DNA of 16,544 nucleotides from Thermoplasmata archaeon (lineage in GTDB: Archaea > Thermoplasmatota > Thermoplasmata > Lutacidiplasmatales > UBA184), in contig JASHVP010000051.1 in NCBI GenBank assembly GCA_030044475.1, positions 1-16,544 on the forward strand. Direction: 5' to 3'. This document shows, piece after piece, positions 1-8,348 of the stretch; within the stretch, counting starts at the first letter, position 1; each line of letters starts with the position of its first letter. The notes beneath the pieces were generated by a model that had not been told where the DNA came from, made no database searches, and saw nothing but the letters and a program-made list of their open reading frames with translations. The position numbers were made by a program, and so were the translations under genes.

Positions 1-93
1 CGCGGCCCCGTCGGCGACCGGCGGGAGCACGACCGCGGTGACGTAGAGGAGCGGAAGGACGAGCAGGCCGCCCGCGACCCACCGCGCGTTCAC
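1..93 (-). CDS. Membrane protein, N-terminal fragment (cut by window edge)
   Basis: Only the first 31 codons lie in the window. They begin with GTG at 93-91, whose last two bases form part of the TGA stop of the DUF58 gene (GTGA overlap), so the two are translationally coupled. The visible peptide starts MNARWVAGG and continues with a hydrophobic stretch (about residues 6-25), which looks like a signal anchor or first transmembrane helix. A GGGGTGG sequence just upstream could serve as ribosome binding site. In MoxR-DUF58 operons this place is often held by a transmembrane VWA, transglutaminase-like or other large membrane protein, but too little is visible to name it. Confidence 0.6.
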   Translation of the reverse strand, partial: MNARWVAGGLLVLPLLYVTAVVLPPVADGAA

Positions 94-1439
94 GCGACCA
101 CCCCGGGCGTCGTCCTCCGCCGGTAGAGCGCGACGATCGCCCCGAGCGCTCCTTGCCGCCCGAAGTAGCCGACGGCGGCGCCGGCCCCCTCGAGGGCCTG
201 GACCGCGCGCTCGGACCGGGCGACCTCCCGCTCCAGGAGGAGACGGACGGCGTCCGTCGCCTCCGGGCGATCCGGCGCCTCGAGCGGTGGGTACATCGCC
301 CGGACGTCCGGGATCAGCAGGTGCAGCCGGTGCCCCGCGCGGCGCAGCGCCGCGCACGCGGCCGCCGTCCGCGGGCCGTCCCCGTCCGCCGAGGTGAACG
401 CGACGAGGTGGGTCGGCCGCTTCAGGCGCGGCAGGAGGTACTCGAGCGCTCCGGCGAACGACGACGCCTCGGAGCGGACCTGGGCGCCGGCCAGCGCTCG
501 AAAGGCCTCGAACTCGTGGTCGGACCCCCGCCCGGCCGGGACGAACGTGTCGACCGCCGGCCCGAACACGAGCACCCCGCTGCGCCCCTCCTCGTCGAAG
601 CTCGCCCGGAGGACGTCGGCCGCGGCATCGATGGCGACGTCGAGCGCCTCGGCGTCGCCGACCCCGACGGCCATCGGCCGGCCGACGTCGAGCAGCACCA
701 CGAGGTCCTGCTGGCTCTCCCGGTCGTACTCGCGGGAGTAGAGCGTGCCCTGCCCGGAGCGGGTCCACGCGATGTGCCGGGGCTCGTCGCCCGGCTGGTA
801 CTCGCGCAGGGCGTGGAACTCCGAGCCCGAGCCGCGGGTCGCGAGCGCCGACTGGCCGACGATCATGTTCCAGATCCGCGCGGGGTGCCCGAGCGGGAGC
901 GCCGGCGGCTGCGGGAGGACCTCGAGCCGCCAGTACGCGGGCAGCGCGACGGCCTTGAACGCGAGGCCGAACGGCTCGTGGGCGACGACCACGGTCGGCC
1001 CGACGTCGTAGACGCCCCGGTGCTGCGGGGCGACGACGTACGCCAGCGAGAGCGGCTCGCCGGACGCCCACCACGTCAGGAGGTGGGGGTCTCCCTCGAG
1101 GACCCGCAGGCGGTCGGGGTACCGGTCGATCAGCTCGACGTAGAAGCTGCCGGGGAGCCGCGAGCCGACCCGGACGGAGAGGAGCGCCGAGCCGCGGACC
1201 CGGGCGAACGAGCTGCACTCGACCCGCTCGGCGGTGAACGCGTCCCGGCCGAACCCCCGGGTCGCCCGCAGGAAGGCGAGCAACGCCGCGAGCACGAACC
1301 CGAGGAGGAAGACGGCGACGACGAACAGCAGGATGTTGGCGACGAAGAACGCGAGGAGGAGGACGACGAAGCCCGCGAGGAGGAGCCCCCCGCCGCGGCG
1401 CGAGAAGGTGAGCCGCGCCCCGATCCCGTCGCCCCGCAT
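90..1439 (-). CDS. DUF58 domain-containing membrane protein with VWA-like fold
   Basis: A 449-residue protein. Two hydrophobic helices at about residues 17-34 and 36-56 anchor it in the membrane, followed by a soluble beta-rich region. The DUF58 signature lies around residues 211-240 (LREYQPGDEPRHIAWTRSG). A von Willebrand factor A-like domain follows, with hydrophobic strand LVVLLDVGRPM (247-256). The usual MIDAS DxSxS is degenerate here (D251, G253, P255). DUF58 proteins are the regular partners of MoxR ATPases and are thought to act as VWA-type adaptors in maturation of envelope or metal-containing complexes; the substrate is unknown. The ATG start is 10 bp after the MoxR stop, and a GGGAG ribosome site sits at the MoxR stop codon. 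The 3' end overlaps the next gene by 4 bp. Confidence 0.9.
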   Translation of the reverse strand: MRGDGIGARLTFSRRGGGLLLAGFVVLLLAFFVANILLFVVAVFLLGFVLAALLAFLRATRGFGRDAFTAERVECSSFARVRGSALLSVRVGSRLPGSFYVELIDRYPDRLRVLEGDPHLLTWWASGEPLSLAYVVAPQHRGVYDVGPTVVVAHEPFGLAFKAVALPAYWRLEVLPQPPALPLGHPARIWNMIVGQSALATRGSGSEFHALREYQPGDEPRHIAWTRSGQGTLYSREYDRESQQDLVVLLDVGRPMAVGVGDAEALDVAIDAAADVLRASFDEEGRSGVLVFGPAVDTFVPAGRGSDHEFEAFRALAGAQVRSEASSFAGALEYLLPRLKRPTHLVAFTSADGDGPRTAAACAALRRAGHRLHLLIPDVRAMYPPLEAPDRPEATDAVRLLLEREVARSERAVQALEGAGAAVGYFGRQGALGAIVALYRRRTTPGVVA

Positions 1440-1449
1440 CGGGCGCTCC

Positions 1450-2483
<1,034 letters not shown>

Positions 2484-2487
<4 letters not shown>

Positions 2488-3002
2488 CGGCCCTCCAGCG
2501 CCGGGAGTGCCTGGGCGAGCTCCCCGACGATCGCCGCGAACTCCTCCCGCGCGCGGGCGACCCGACGGCGATGCAGCCACGGCACCTGCTCGTTCCACCA
2601 GGTCGGCGTCTCGGCCCGGGCGGCGGCCCGGTACGCGGCCAGTAGGTCGTCGACGAGCTGGGGGAGGGTGAGCGTGCCGGGGAGGGGCACCGTCAGCTCG
2701 CCGACGGCGAGCCCGCGGCGTTCGGCGATGTCGAGGCCGAGCCGCTCCTTGAGCACGACGGCGAGCCGCCGCCCGAGCAGGTTCAGGGTCGGGAGATACC
2801 GCTCCTGCCCGAGCGCTACCAGCGCGCCGGCCTCGGGCGGCTCGAGCCCGGTCCACGGGCGCGGCATCGGCGTCGCGCGGGGAAGGGCGCGGGTGCGGGA
2901 CTGGGTCCACCAGGCGACGCCGACCGTCGCCGCCGCGATGAGGACGAGCGGCACGGCGTACGACAGTTCCGCGACGAACTCGGCCTGCGTGAGTCCGGAC
3001 AC
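2484..3002 (-). CDS. One-pass membrane protein of MoxR operon, unknown function
   Basis: A 172-residue protein that I do not recognise. It has one hydrophobic helix near the N terminus (about residues 14-32, YAVPLVLIAAATVGVAWW) followed by a charged domain of about 135 residues that is probably cytosolic and largely helical. That domain contains the stretch LNLLGRRLAVVLKERLGLDI and a Trp-containing segment TPTWWNEQVPWL. The GTG start at 3002 is supported by AGGAGG at 3020-3015 and by the start of sensible protein sequence; the frame is open upstream but Arg-rich and unconvincing. Its stop overlaps the MoxR start. By position between the DUF4129-like gene and moxR it is probably a membrane component of the same complex. 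Confidence 0.8.
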
Positions 3003-3014
3003 GACGTTCCCGCG

Positions 3015-3020
3015 CCTCCT
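3015..3020 (-). promoter_or_regulatory. Shine-Dalgarno sequence AGGAGG
   Basis: AGGAGG on the minus strand begins within the TAG stop codon of the upstream DUF4129-like gene (TAGGAGG) and lies 12 bases before the GTG at 3002. It decides the start of the one-pass membrane protein and shows that genes inside this operon use ribosome binding sites. Confidence 0.6.
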
Positions 3021-3489
3021 ACGGGGGGACCACGCCGGCCGTCGGTCGACTCCGAGGAGACCCGGGATCCTCACTCGAGCGCCCGACGCGGGGGGCGCCC
3101 GACGAGTACCGGTACAGGTTGTACATCGGCGCCTCCGCGTAGATCGCCCGGAGGAGGTCGCGGAGCAGGGCCACCGGCACGTCCGGGTGGGAGCCGTACC
3201 GCGCCGGCTCGTAGAGCGCATAGAGGCGGGGCAGCAATTGCGTCACGTAGCCCATATCGGCCCGCAGCTGCTCGCGAAGGAACTCCCGGTGGGTCCACTG
3301 CTCCGGAAGTCGGAGCCCGAACGCCCGACGAACGTCTTCCTCCGCCGTCGGGTACGCGCGGAGGACGGCCTCCACCGTCTTCCCCTGGGCGATCAGCTGG
3401 TCGACCTCGCCCAGGATCGGCGGCGTCGCGGTCGCCCCGGTCGACGGGGCGGGGACCGATCCGGTGGGCGTACCGCCGGGACGGGCCAA
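3019..3489 (-). CDS. DUF4129-like soluble protein, first gene of MoxR operon
   Basis: A 156-residue protein without a transmembrane segment. The N-terminal ~25 residues are Pro/Thr/Gly-rich. The core resembles the C-terminal DUF4129 domain found in transglutaminase-like TgpA proteins: a helical region with AVLRAYPTAEEDVRRAFGL (42-60) and then the typical pattern WTHREFLREQL ... LYALYEPARYG (65-99). In those proteins the domain usually follows membrane helices; here it stands alone and the next gene supplies a membrane helix. The start codon appears to be TTG at 3489, preceded by GAGGGGG and lying 39 bp after the centre of a strong TATA box. DUF4129 neighbours of MoxR/DUF58 are common, which supports the call, but the family match is by eye. 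Confidence 0.72.
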   Translation of the reverse strand: MARPGGTPTGSVPAPSTGATATPPILGEVDQLIAQGKTVEAVLRAYPTAEEDVRRAFGLRLPEQWTHREFLREQLRADMGYVTQLLPRLYALYEPARYGSHPDVPVALLRDLLRAIYAEAPMYNLYRYSSGAPRVGRSSEDPGSPRSRPTAGVVPP

Positions 3490-3524
3490 GGAACCCCCTC
3501 GGGGGCCCCGAAACCGGTCCGGGC

Positions 3525-3531
3525 ATTTATA
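3525..3531 (-). promoter_or_regulatory. Archaeal TATA box for MoxR-DUF58 operon
   Basis: The minus strand reads TATAAAT within CCTATAAATGCC, the best match to an archaeal TATA box in the window. A start site about 26 bp downstream would fall near 3502, leaving a leader of about 13 bases containing GAGGGGG before the TTG at 3489. Confidence 0.65.
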
Positions 3532-3620
3532 GGGGTCCGCGACCCGCGGGCCCGCCTTCGGCGGTGCCGGGACGGTCGGCGCGGGCGAACCGAGAAGAAC
3601 GTCGAGGAATCCCGGGGGCG

Positions 3621-4061
3621 ATGCCCGGCCACCCCGTGGGCCACCTGCGGATCGCCGCGTGCGCGGTCTTCCGGGAGGAGCGTCTCCTCGCGATCCGACG
3701 GGCCCCCGGCGACCCGTACCAGCCGGGCGCGTGGGAGATCCCCGGCGGCGTCGTGGAACCGGGGGAGACGTTCGCGCGCGCCGCGGTCCGAGAACTCCGG
3801 GAGGAGACGGGCCTGACCGGGCGGGGCCTCCGGCTGTTCCGAGCCCACGAGTTCTGGTCGCCGACCCGTCACTACCTTCGGGTCCACGAGCGCGACTTCC
3901 TCGTCACGGTCCCCGCCCCGGTCCGGGTCCGGCTCGACCCCGTGGAGCACTCCGAGTTCCGCTGGGTGGACCGGACCGCGGCCGACCGCCTCCCGACGTG
4001 GTGGCGGAAGCGGGTCACGTTCCGGAGGGCGTTCACCGCCCGACGGGCCGATCGTGGGTGA
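3621..4061 (+). CDS. Nudix hydrolase
   Basis: A 146-residue Nudix-fold hydrolase expected to cleave a nucleoside diphosphate linked to another moiety, using Mg2+. The full Nudix box G-x5-E-x7-RE-U-x-EE-x-G-U is present: G43, E49, R57-E58-L59, E61-E62, G64-L65. The sequence around it (WEIPGGVVEPGETFARAAV) resembles ADP-ribose or NTP pyrophosphatases, but the substrate cannot be read from the motif. The ATG at 3621 fits the family length. An in-frame GTG at 3564 would add 19 Arg-rich residues and is less likely. The 3' end overlaps the convergent methyltransferase gene by 29 bp. Confidence 0.92.
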   Translation: MPGHPVGHLRIAACAVFREERLLAIRRAPGDPYQPGAWEIPGGVVEPGETFARAAVRELREETGLTGRGLRLFRAHEFWSPTRHYLRVHERDFLVTVPAPVRVRLDPVEHSEFRWVDRTAADRLPTWWRKRVTFRRAFTARRADRG

Positions 4062-4719
4062 TCGGGGAGTCCGGCGTGCGGTCCGCGAGATAGAACGAGT
4101 GGAACCGCGGCTCTTCCTCCGACCTCCATCGCCGGAACCCGGCGCCCGACAGTGCGTCGACCTGCCCGGCCGAGAAGAACCGGAGCGGGGCGGCCGTCGG
4201 CACCTCGGAACGATTCGGCGCGACCCGCTCGGGGGCGGCACGGTCCGGATGGCGGTCCGAACGGACCGACCAGAGGTGGAGCCCGCCGGGACGCAGCACG
4301 CGCCGGACGCCGTCGAAGACGCGGAGCAGCTCTCCGTCGGAGAGCCCCTGGTACGTGACCGCCGCGTGCACCGCGTCGAACGACCCGGACGCGAGCGAGC
4401 GGAGGCCGTCGCGGAGGTCGGCCCGGAGGACGCTCCCGCGGCCGGCGACCTCGGCGGGGAGCCCGTCGATCCCCGACCGAGCCCGTCGGACGGCTTCCCA
4501 GGAGAAGTCGACGCCCACGACCGCGAACCCCCGCGTGAGGAGGAAGCAGAGGTCGCGGCCCGGTCCGCAGCCCAGGTCGAGGATCGTGGCCGCGCGGACC
4601 TCGGCCAAGAGCGGCTCGCCCCACCGGGTGAACGCTCCCGGCCCCTGGTCCGCGCGCGCCCTCGAACTGGCCCAGTACCGGTCCCAGGCTCCCACCGGAT
4701 CGATCCCGGGGTCTCCCAT
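4033..4719 (-). CDS. Class I SAM-dependent methyltransferase
   Basis: A 228-residue Rossmann-fold methyltransferase. Motif I is ILDLGCGPGRDL (46-57), the acidic ribose-binding end of strand 2 is D71 in VVGVDFS, motif IV is FDAVHAAVTYQGL (114-126) and the post-IV motif is LRPGG (142-146). It resembles small-molecule methyltransferases of the UbiE/tellurite-resistance (Methyltransf_11/25) kind; the acceptor cannot be predicted. The ATG at 4719 has GGGGAGG 7 bases upstream (4733-4727). Its 3' end overlaps the Nudix gene tail to tail. It is divergent from the VOC gene and may share its TATA-like element at 4762-4767. Confidence 0.9.
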   Translation of the reverse strand: MGDPGIDPVGAWDRYWASSRARADQGPGAFTRWGEPLLAEVRAATILDLGCGPGRDLCFLLTRGFAVVGVDFSWEAVRRARSGIDGLPAEVAGRGSVLRADLRDGLRSLASGSFDAVHAAVTYQGLSDGELLRVFDGVRRVLRPGGLHLWSVRSDRHPDRAAPERVAPNRSEVPTAAPLRFFSAGQVDALSGAGFRRWRSEEEPRFHSFYLADRTPDSPITHDRPVGR

Positions 4720-4761
4720 CGGCCCGCCTCCCCGCGAGCGTCGGTGGCACCGTTCGCGCGG

Positions 4762-4767
4762 TTATCT
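4762..4767. promoter_or_regulatory. TATA-like element between methyltransferase and VOC genes
   Basis: TTATCT on the plus strand (AGATAA on the minus strand) is the only AT-rich element in this 74-bp divergent gap. It lies about 29 bp before the ATG of the VOC gene, giving an almost leaderless transcript. In the other direction it would start transcription about 19 bp before the methyltransferase ATG, with room for its GGGGAGG site. It is a weak match to the TATA consensus. Confidence 0.35.
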
Positions 4768-4793
4768 CTCCACGCGGGGTACCGGCCGCGACC

Positions 4794-5165
4794 ATGGCGA
4801 TGCGGGCGATCTCGGTGGCGATCGCGGTCACCGACCGGAAGAAGGCGGCGAAGTGGTATCGACGGACCCTCGGGTTCCGCGTCGTGGACGACGACCCCGA
4901 GCACTGGACGACCGTGGCTGGTCCGAGGAGCCGGTTCCGGCTGCACCTCTGCGAGGTCGGCGGCCGGGGGAAGAAGCCCCCGAAGTCGGAGGTCGGGAAC
5001 ACGGGAATCCTGCTCGCGACCGACGCCCCGTTCGTCCGGGAGTGCGCGCGCCTGAAGCGCGCCGGGGTCCGCTTCTCGCTGCCGCCGAAAGAGTTCCCGT
5101 GGGGGTGGGTCGCGAAATTCCTCGACCCCGACGGCAACGAGTTCTGGTTGCAGCCCGCGCCTTAG
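4794..5165 (+). CDS. VOC family (glyoxalase/bleomycin-resistance fold) protein
   Basis: A 123-residue single VOC module pair. Features are the N-terminal strand AISVAIAVTD, the helix AAKWYRRTLGFRVV (18-31) typical of the family, and the C-terminal signature KFLDPDGNEFWLQ (108-120) whose Glu (E116) is the usual metal ligand. HL at 51-52 could hold a second ligand. Members include glyoxalase I, methylmalonyl-CoA epimerase, dioxygenases and antibiotic-binding proteins, so the substrate is unknown. There are two possible starts, ATG at 4794 and ATG at 4800. The gene ends 8 bp from the convergent YbjQ-family gene. Confidence 0.88.
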   Translation: MAMRAISVAIAVTDRKKAAKWYRRTLGFRVVDDDPEHWTTVAGPRSRFRLHLCEVGGRGKKPPKSEVGNTGILLATDAPFVRECARLKRAGVRFSLPPKEFPWGWVAKFLDPDGNEFWLQPAP

Positions 5166-5173
5166 CCGGGCGG

Positions 5174-5575
5174 TCAGCGGAGCGAGACCGGCTGGGCCGG
5201 ACCGCCGTCCGGCTCGACGACGACCGCGGTCCCGTACGCGAGCAGCTCGCTCATGATCTCGCTGATCTCGGACGAGGCGAACGCGACCCCGATCACGGCG
5301 TTCGCGCCGAGCGCCTGCGCGTGCTGCTGCAGGCGGGTGAGGGCCTCGTGGCGCGTCTGGTCGAGCAGTTGCGTGTACTCGGTGATCTCTCCCCCCTTCA
5401 GGCTCCGGAATCCGGCGGTGATGTTCCGGCCGAGGCCGCGGGACCGGACGATGAGGCCCCAGGTGACCCCCACCGTACGGACGATCCGGTACCCCGGCAC
5501 GAACGGGGTCGTCACGGCGATCACGCCGCTGGGAGGCGGGGTCGAGGGCAGCGGGGCCGCGGGCGTCATCGCCAC
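5174..5575 (-). CDS. YbjQ family (UPF0145, DUF74) protein
   Basis: A 133-residue protein matching the YbjQ/UPF0145 family, small proteins of uncertain role often called heavy-metal-binding. The family hallmarks are visible: VTTPFVPGYRIVRTVGVTWG (21-40), NITAGFRSLKGGEI (51-64), a helix with TRHEALTRLQQHAQALGANAV (74-94) and the final strand LLAYGTAVVV (111-120). The N-terminal ~18 residues are Pro-rich. The start is ambiguous between GTG at 5575 and ATG at 5569; the second is preceded by GGGGTGG. It lies 22 bp downstream of the OB-fold gene and is probably co-transcribed with it. Confidence 0.86.
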   Translation of the reverse strand: MAMTPAAPLPSTPPPSGVIAVTTPFVPGYRIVRTVGVTWGLIVRSRGLGRNITAGFRSLKGGEITEYTQLLDQTRHEALTRLQQHAQALGANAVIGVAFASSEISEIMSELLAYGTAVVVEPDGGPAQPVSLR

Positions 5576-5597
5576 CCCGCGCGGAGGTCCGGGGGGT

Positions 5598-5906
5598 TCA
5601 TGGCTTCTCCAGCCGGCCGGTGCGGCCGAGGGAGATCTGCGGGCGGCCCTTGTACTCCTTGACCCACCCTTCCACGACCCGTACCTGGTCGCCCTCGCTC
5701 ACGAGGTCGACCTCCGAGCCCCAGAGGACGAAGGCGATCTCGCCCGTGCCGTCCTTCAGGATCGCGTTGCGGACCTTTTGGAGTCCGCCCGTCCGCTGCT
5801 CGACCTGGCGGGTCGGCTCGAGCCGGCTCACCGTCGCTTCGATTGTCGCGACCCGCCCCGGCCGCAGGTCGGAGATGAACGTCTTCGGCGGGGTGCCCGT
5901 CGCCAC
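5598..5906 (-). CDS. Single OB-fold nucleic-acid-binding protein (SSB/SOSS-B-like)
   Basis: A 102-residue protein made of one OB fold. The pattern is that of archaeal single-stranded-DNA-binding proteins of the RPA/SOSS-B type: an opening segment FISDLRPGRVATIEATVSRL (10-29), the strand KVRNAILKDGTGEIAFVLWG (44-63), then DQVRVVEGWVKEYKGRPQISL (73-93). It probably binds single-stranded DNA or RNA; no zinc finger or acidic C-terminal tail is present. The start is GTG at 5906. Transcription probably starts from the TATA-like element at 5958-5964 shared with the divergent kinase gene (leader ~30 bases), or from a weaker GTATC about 26 bp upstream of the start. Confidence 0.88.
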   Translation of the reverse strand: MATGTPPKTFISDLRPGRVATIEATVSRLEPTRQVEQRTGGLQKVRNAILKDGTGEIAFVLWGSEVDLVSEGDQVRVVEGWVKEYKGRPQISLGRTGRLEKP

Positions 5907-5957
5907 GGGCGGTCCAGCCGACCCGCTCTGATACGTCTTCGCCCTCGGGCGGCCTCG

Positions 5958-5964
5958 CTATATG
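5958..5964. promoter_or_regulatory. Shared TATA box between OB-fold gene and GHMP kinase gene
   Basis: CTATATG on the plus strand reads CATATAG on the minus strand, so it is a near-symmetric TATA box. Its centre (5961) is 26 bp before an in-frame GTG at 5987, which would make the kinase mRNA leaderless. In the opposite direction it would start the OB-fold transcript near 5935. It is the only AT-rich stretch in this divergent gap. Confidence 0.55.
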
Positions 5965-6027
5965 CCCCGCGCCCGGTCCGCCTCGCGTGGCCCGGACTCC
6001 GGGCCCGCCGACAGGTGGCGTTCCTCC

Positions 6028-6033
6028 GGAGGT
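6028..6033 (+). promoter_or_regulatory. Shine-Dalgarno-like GGAGGT inside 5' end of kinase frame
   Basis: GGAGGT lies 4 bases before an in-frame GTG (6038) and 13 bases before ATG (6047). It supports an internal start for the GHMP kinase that competes with the leaderless GTG at 5987. Confidence 0.4.
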
Positions 6034-6046
6034 CGACGTGCCCGAG

Positions 6047-7039
6047 ATGTCGTCGGTCGTCTCGAAGACCCCGTTCCGGGTGACGTTCGCCGGCGGGGGG
6101 ACCGACCTCCCCGCGTACTACCGGGGCCACGGGCCGGGCGCATGCGTCGCCGGCTCGATCAACAAGGGGATCTACGTGATGGTCTGCGAGAACTTCGTCC
6201 CGTCGGAGATCCGCGTCAGCTACCGGATCACCGAGAACGCGCGGCAGAGCATCGACGAGATCGCGCACAGCTCGATCCGGGAGGCGATGCGGCTCCTCCA
6301 GATCCCGAGCGGCATCCAGGTGATCACCGCGACCCAGATGCCGTCGCGCGGGACCGGCATCGGCTCGAGCAGCAGCTGCGCGGTCGGTGTGCTCAACGCG
6401 CTCCACAGCTGGCGGGGCGACCGGGTCGGCCCGCGGCAGCTCGCCCGCGAGGCGGTCCGGATCGAGCGGGAGATCCTCCAGGAGCCCGGTGGCATCCAAG
6501 ACCAGTACACCGTCGCCTACGGCGGACTGAACCTGATCAAGGTCGAGCGCGACGACACCGTCTCCGTGCAGAGCCTGAACGTCGACCACGATGCGCTGGA
6601 GGCACTCAACCGCCACCTCCTCCTCTTCTTCACCGGCGTGGAGCGCGCCTCCTCGGCGATTCACGCGAAGCAGGCGAGCGGCGTCGACGACCATCTGGAC
6701 GCGTACCGGCGGATGCGCGACCTCGCGCTCGAGACCGCCGGCGCGATCGAGCGCCTCGACTACGTGGAGATCGGTCGGCTGATGGACGAGAACTGGCAGC
6801 TGAAGCGCCAGCTCTCCGACGGCGTCACGAGCCCGACGATCGACGAGTGGTACGAGGTCGCGAAGCGGCACGGGGCGCTCGGCGGGAAGCTGATGGGCGC
6901 CGGCGGGGGAGGGTTCCTGTTCTTCCTCGCCCCTCCCGAGACGCACCGGGAGATCCGCGGAGCCCTCGGGGCGCTCGGTCTCCGGGAGAAGCCGATGCGA
7001 CTCACGATCGACGGCAGCTCGATCGTCTTCGAGGAGTGA
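6047..7039 (+). CDS. GHMP kinase, D-glycero-D-manno-heptose 7-phosphate kinase-like (HddA type)
   Basis: A GHMP-superfamily sugar kinase of 330 residues. The family-specific N terminus TPFRVTFAGGGTDLPAYY (8-25) is typical of HddA/LmbP heptose-7-phosphate kinases. The ATP-binding motif 2 is PSRGTGIGSSSS (99-110), the catalytic-Asp region is GGIQDQYTVAYGG (148-160) and motif 3 is GGKLMGAGGGGF (279-290). It would phosphorylate the anomeric carbon of a sugar phosphate on the way to a nucleotide-activated sugar. No isomerase, phosphatase or nucleotidyltransferase partner lies nearby, so the actual sugar is unknown. I chose ATG 6047 because homologues begin a few residues before TPFR. GTG 5987, exactly 26 bp after a TATA box, would add 20 Pro/Gly-rich residues and cannot be excluded. 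Confidence 0.88.
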   Translation: MSSVVSKTPFRVTFAGGGTDLPAYYRGHGPGACVAGSINKGIYVMVCENFVPSEIRVSYRITENARQSIDEIAHSSIREAMRLLQIPSGIQVITATQMPSRGTGIGSSSSCAVGVLNALHSWRGDRVGPRQLAREAVRIEREILQEPGGIQDQYTVAYGGLNLIKVERDDTVSVQSLNVDHDALEALNRHLLLFFTGVERASSAIHAKQASGVDDHLDAYRRMRDLALETAGAIERLDYVEIGRLMDENWQLKRQLSDGVTSPTIDEWYEVAKRHGALGGKLMGAGGGGFLFFLAPPETHREIRGALGALGLREKPMRLTIDGSSIVFEE

Positions 7040-7075
7040 CGGAAGGGCGGCCCGGCCGTTCCTCGACCGAAACCG

Positions 7076-7081
7076 CTCAAG
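7076..7081 (+). promoter_or_regulatory. Weak TATA-like element for MFS gene
   Basis: CTCAAG, preceded by the A-rich CCGAAACC, is centred 25-26 bp before the GTG at 7104. The spacing fits leaderless transcription, but the sequence is a poor TATA match. Confidence 0.3.
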
Positions 7082-7103
7082 TGGGACGCGGGTTGCCGGG
7101 GGA

Positions 7104-8348
7104 GTGTCGGGCGGGGCGCCGGCGTCGGGGCCGTCGCGGGTCCTCCGTGTCGCGGGGTTCCGGTTCCTGCTCGGCTCCGCCCTCGCCTCCGCGCTCGGCG
7201 GGTCGATCACGAGCGTCTCGGTCAACTGGCTGGTCTACCACTACACGGGGAGCACGCTCGACATCGCGTACGTCGGACTGACGGGCATCCTCCCGGGCAT
7301 CGCCCTCGGCCTGTTCGCCGGCGTCCTCGCGGACCGGTACAACCGCCGTCGCCTGATGGTCACGGCGGACGTCGCGCGGCTGGCCGCGATGGCGGTCCTC
7401 GCGGCCGCCCTCGCGTTCCTCGGGTTCTCGCTGGTGCTGATCCTGGGCGTGATGTGCGTCGTCTTCAGCTTCTCCGCGCTGTTCACCCCGGCGAGCCAGG
7501 CGATCCTCCCGCGGCTGGTCGGGACCGCGGAGCTGGAGGACGCGAACGGCCTCCTCTCGGCGACGACCCAGGCCGGCCAGAGCGTCGGCAGCGCCGCCGG
7601 CGGCCTCGTCGTCGTCTCGGTCGGCGCGGTCGCCGGCCTCGGCGTCAACGCGGCGACCTACGCGATGTCGGCGATCCTGCTGTTCCAGATCGCGACGTCG
7701 GCGGGCCAGGTCGCGGCGCCGGTCGCCGCCGCCGGTCGCTCGTTCTCCCGGGAGCTCCGCGAAGGGCTGCGGTACATGCGCGACCACCTCGCGGTCCTCG
7801 AGGTGACGATCGGCTTCCTCCCCGGCAACTTCCTCCTGACGATGGTCCTCGCGTTCTCCGTGGTGTACGCCGGGACGTACTTCGGCGGCGACGCCACGGT
7901 CTTCGGGTTCCTGGTCGCGGCGGTCGCGGCCGGCGTGGGCGTCGGCGCGCTCTCCGTCGGCCGTCTGCGGGCCCGCCGCTACGCGGGACTCCTGATGGCG
8001 GCGAGCGTCACGGGGCAGTCCGGAGGGGTCGCCCTCCTGGTGGTCGGCCACGCCCTCCCGGTGGCCCTCGCGGGGGCCGTCATCGTCGGCGTCTGTATCG
8101 GGCTGATCAACACCGTCTACTTCGCGACGATGCAGGCGATCGTCCCGAACGAGATCCTGGCGCGCGTGCTCAGCATCGACTCCGTCGGGTCGTTCGTCGC
8201 GATCCCGGGCGGCCTGATCGCGGGGGGACTGCTCGCGGCGACGTACGGGATCGCCGCCACCTACGCGATCGCGGCGGTCGGGATCTTCGTCAACGGCGTC
8301 GTGCTGTTCTCGATGCGGGGGGTCCGCACCCTCGGCTACGGCGCCTGA
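7104..8348 (+). CDS. Major facilitator superfamily transporter (exporter-like)
   Basis: A 414-residue integral membrane protein with about 12 hydrophobic helices. The MFS motif A between helices 2 and 3 is clear as GVLADRYNRRRL (73-84). The region after it (FTPASQAILPRLVGTAELEDANGLL) is typical of the MFS_3/EntS-like group, which exports siderophores, drugs or other small molecules. The substrate cannot be predicted. The start is GTG at 7104, 64 bp after the kinase gene on the same strand; a separate weak promoter and the gap make co-transcription uncertain. The last 13 bp overlap the convergent aldo/keto reductase gene. Confidence 0.92.
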   Translation: MSGGAPASGPSRVLRVAGFRFLLGSALASALGGSITSVSVNWLVYHYTGSTLDIAYVGLTGILPGIALGLFAGVLADRYNRRRLMVTADVARLAAMAVLAAALAFLGFSLVLILGVMCVVFSFSALFTPASQAILPRLVGTAELEDANGLLSATTQAGQSVGSAAGGLVVVSVGAVAGLGVNAATYAMSAILLFQIATSAGQVAAPVAAAGRSFSRELREGLRYMRDHLAVLEVTIGFLPGNFLLTMVLAFSVVYAGTYFGGDATVFGFLVAAVAAGVGVGALSVGRLRARRYAGLLMAASVTGQSGGVALLVVGHALPVALAGAVIVGVCIGLINTVYFATMQAIVPNEILARVLSIDSVGSFVAIPGGLIAGGLLAATYGIAATYAIAAVGIFVNGVVLFSMRGVRTLGYGA

